This document shows positions 61,201 to 64,000 of a DNA stretch of 64,000 bases, piece by piece. Every line of letters starts with the position of its first letter. The first letter of the stretch is position 1. The stretch is taken from positions 30,531,501 through 30,595,500 of the forward strand of contig NC_079878.1 of assembly GCF_029227915.1 (NCBI RefSeq). Direction: 5' to 3'. Source of the stretch: Hydractinia symbiolongicarpus (lineage: Eukaryota; Cnidaria; Hydrozoa; Anthoathecata; Hydractiniidae). The notes under the pieces were generated by a model. It was not told the DNA's origin and searched no databases. It was given only the letters and a program-made list of their open reading frames with translations. A program made the position numbers and the translations under genes.

Positions 61201-63500
61201 ACGGGAAATCGCGGGTTTTCGTTTGCCGGCGATTAAACTTCTTTCATTAAGCGTCTCATCAAAAATGAAAACATTCCTGAAAACTACAAGTCTCATGCGT
61301 TTTAGTGGTGAAAAAATAATTTAAAAAGTCGTTCGGGAAATGAGTTTACTCCCTAGGTACTTTCTTTGTATACTTTTGACTATACGGGCCGAGTCCGGGA
61401 TTTACGGGAAATCGCGGGTTTTCGTTTGCCGGCGATTAAACATCTTTTATTCAGCGTCTCATCAAAAATGAAAACATTTTTGAAAACTACAAGTGTCATG
61501 CGTTTTAGTGGTGAAAAGATAATTTAAAAAATCGTTCTGGAAATGAGTTTACTCCCTGCGTAATTTCTTTGTATACTTTTGACTATACGGGCCGAGTCCG
61601 GGATTAACGGGAAATTGCGGGTTTTCGTTTGCCGGCGATTAAACTTCTTTTATTCCGCGTCTCATCAAAAATGAAAACATTTTTGAAAACTACAAGTCTC
61701 GTGCGTTTTAGTGGTGAAAAGATAATTTAAAAAATCGTTCTGGAAATGAGTTTACTCACAGGGTACTTTCTTTGTATATACTCGACTATACGGGCCAAGC
61801 ACGGCATTTACGGGAAATCGCGGGTTTTTGTTTGCCGGCAATTAAACTTCTTTCATTAAGCGTCTCATCAAAAATGAAAACATTCCTGAAAACTACAAGA
61901 CTCATGCGTTTTAGTGGTGAAAAAATAATTTAAAAAATCGTTCGGGAAATGTGTTTACTCCCTGGGTATTTTCTTTGTATACTTTTGACTATACGGGCCG
62001 AGTCCGGGAGTTTCGGAAAGTTGCGGTTTTTCGTTTGCCGGCGATTAAACTTCTTATATTCAGCGTCTCATCAAAAATAAAAACATTTTTGAAAACTACA
62101 AGTCTCATGCGTTTTAGTGGTGAAAAAATAATTTAAAAAATCGTTCGGGAAATGAGTTTACTCCCTGGGTACTTTCTTTGTATACTTTTGACTATACGGG
62201 TCGAGTCCGGGATTTACGGGAAATCGCGGGTTTTCGTTTGCCGGCGATTAAACATCTTTTATTCAGCGTCTCATCAAAAATGAAAACATTTTTGAAAACT
62301 ACAATTCTCATGCGTTTTAGTGGTGAAAAGATAATTTAAAAAATCGTTCTGGAAATGAGTTTACTCCCTGCGTAATTTCTTTGTATACTTTTGACTATAC
62401 GGGCCGAGTCCGGGATTAACGGGAAATCGCGGGTTTTCGTTTGCCGGCGATTAAACTTCTTTTATTCCGCGTCTCATCAAAAATGAAAAGATTTTTGAAA
62501 ACTACAAGTCTCGTGCGTTTTAGTGGTGAAAAGATAATTTAAAAATCGTTCTGGAAATGAGTTCACTCACAGGGTACTTTCTTTGTGTATACTCGACTAT
62601 ACGGGCCAAGCACGGCATTTACGGGAAATCGCGGGTTTTCGTTTGCCGGCGATTAAACTTCTTTCATTAAGCGTCTCATCAAAAATGAAAACATTCCTGA
62701 AAACTACAAGACTCATGCGTTTTAGTGGTGAAAAAATAATTTAAAAAATCGTTCGGGAAATGTGTTTACTCCCTGGGTATTTTCTTTGTATACTTTTGAC
62801 TATACGGGCCGAGTCCGGGATTTACGGAAAGTTGCGGTTTTTCGTTTGCCGGCGATTAAACTTCTTATATACAGCGTCTCATCAAAAATAAAAACATTTT
62901 TGAAAACTACAAGTCTCATGCGTTTTAGTGGTGAAAAAATAATTTAAAAAATCGTTCTGGAAATGAGTTTACTCACAGGGTACTTTCTTTGTATATACTC
63001 GACTATACGGGCCAAGCACGGCATTTACGGGAAATCGCGGGTTTTCGTTTGCCGGCGATTAAACTTCTTTCATTAAGCGTCTCATTAAAAATGAAAACAT
63101 TCCTGAAAACTACAAGTCTCATGCGTTTTAGTGGTGAAAAAATAATTTAAAAAATCGTTCGGGAAATGAGTTTACTCCCTGGGTACTTTCTTTGTATACT
63201 TTTGACAATGTGAGCCGAGTCTGGGATTTACGGGAAATCGCGGGTTTTCGTTTGCCGGCGATTAAACATCTTTTATTCAGCGTCTCATCAAAAATGAAAA
63301 CATTTTTGAAAACTACAAGTCTCATGCGTTTAAGTGGTGAAAAGATAATTTAAAAAATCGTTCTGGAAATGAGTTTACTCCCTGCGTATTTTCTTTGTAT
63401 ACTTTTGACTATACGGGCCGAGTCCGGGATTAACGGGAAATCGCGGGTTTTTGTTTGCCGGCGATTAAACTTCTTATATTCAGCGTCTCATCAAAAATGA
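58225..63500 (+). repeat. Thirteen-monomer (2,638-bp) higher-order repeat, two copies
   Basis: Copies start near 58,225 and 60,863 with a constant 2,638-bp offset. Shared markers are ACTATGTGAGCCGAG (58,336/60,974), CATTTTTTAAAACTAC, CCCTAGGTAC, CCCTGCGTAATTT with GGGATTAACGGG, CACGGCATTTACGGG, CAAGACTCATGCG, GGAAAGTTGCGG with CTTCTTATAT, and GACAATGTGAGCC (60,567/63,205). Differences are few, for example TTCACTCCC versus TTTACTCCC. A third copy may begin after 63,500 but is out of register and cut by the window end. Confidence 0.88.
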
Positions 63501-64000
63501 AAACATTTTTGAAAATTACAAGTCTCATGCGTTTTAGTGGTGAAAAAATAATTTAAAAAATCGTCCGAGAAATGAGTTTACTCCCTGGGTACTTTCTTTG
63601 TATACTTTTGACTATACGGGCCGAGTCCGGGATTTACGGGAAATCGCGGGTTTTCGTTTGCCGGCGATTAAACTTCTTTCATTAAGCGTCTCATCAAAAA
63701 TGAAAACATTCCTGAAAACTACAAGTCTCATGCGTCTTAGTGGTGAAAAAATAATTTAAAAAATCGTTCGGGAAATGAGTTTACTCCCTGGGTACTTTCT
63801 TTGTATACTTTTGACTATACGGGCCGAGTCCGGGATTTACGGGAAATCGCGGGTTTTCGTTTGCCGGCGATTAAACATCTTTTATTCAGCGTCTCATCAA
63901 AAATGAAAACATTTTTGAAAACTACAAGTCTCATGCGTTTTAGTGGTGAAAAGATAATTTAAAAAATCGTTCTGGAAATGAGTTTACTCCCTGCGTAATT

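Larger units (their letters stand above)
29188..64000 (+). repeat. Satellite array, right segment, ~203-bp monomer
   Basis: Continuation of the same array in the same orientation and phase after the LINE, running off the right edge. The landmarks of the left segment are kept. Length variants are concentrated here: 173-bp monomers near 47.7-50.1 kb and 242-bp monomers near 52.5-57.6 kb. No other element, gene or non-repetitive stretch of more than about 40 bp is visible. Confidence 0.97.

Overview
This window is eukaryotic satellite DNA, not a gene region. About 62 kb of the 64 kb is one head-to-tail tandem array of a ~203-bp monomer (roughly 300 copies by length). All copies run in the same orientation. 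The array is interrupted once, by a 5'-truncated non-LTR retrotransposon (LINE) at about 27,265-29,187. I see no host gene, rRNA, tRNA, CRISPR or bacterial feature. The organism is most likely a metazoan. The LINE reverse transcriptase and its Cys-rich C-terminus resemble the CR1/Jockey-type elements common in marine invertebrates such as cnidarians and molluscs, but the species cannot be named from this sequence.

Numbering the monomer from its TACAAG (monomer 1 = window 1-203), it has two parts. Positions 101-150 form a GC- and CpG-rich core: 32 of 50 bases are G/C, with 9 CpGs and four GGG runs. The rest is AT-rich and includes a 9-bp perfect dyad at 178-199. My majority-type monomer is about 37% GC with 12 CpGs.

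Layout: 1-10.8 kb is mostly the 'CTTTTGAC...CCGAGTCC' subtype, often alternating CCCTGGG and CGCAGGG copies. From 10.8 to 44.3 kb the 'TACTCGAC...CCAAGCAC' subtype dominates, organised in higher-order repeats (HORs) of 3, 5, 7 and 12 monomers, with the LINE in the middle. From 44.3 to 50.9 kb the array is mixed and more diverged and contains shortened 173-bp monomers. From 50.9 to 57.9 kb there are ~3.1-kb HORs with five expanded 242-bp monomers. From 58 to 64 kb a 13-monomer HOR of 2,638 bp is present twice.

The window records unequal exchange: near-identical multi-monomer blocks in tandem, recombinant subtypes, monomer loss between HOR copies, and an intact relative of the LINE target site about 10 kb away. 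A centromeric or pericentromeric location is plausible but is inference. Short open frames of up to 309 bp recur in the array. They come from the repeat itself and are not annotated as genes.
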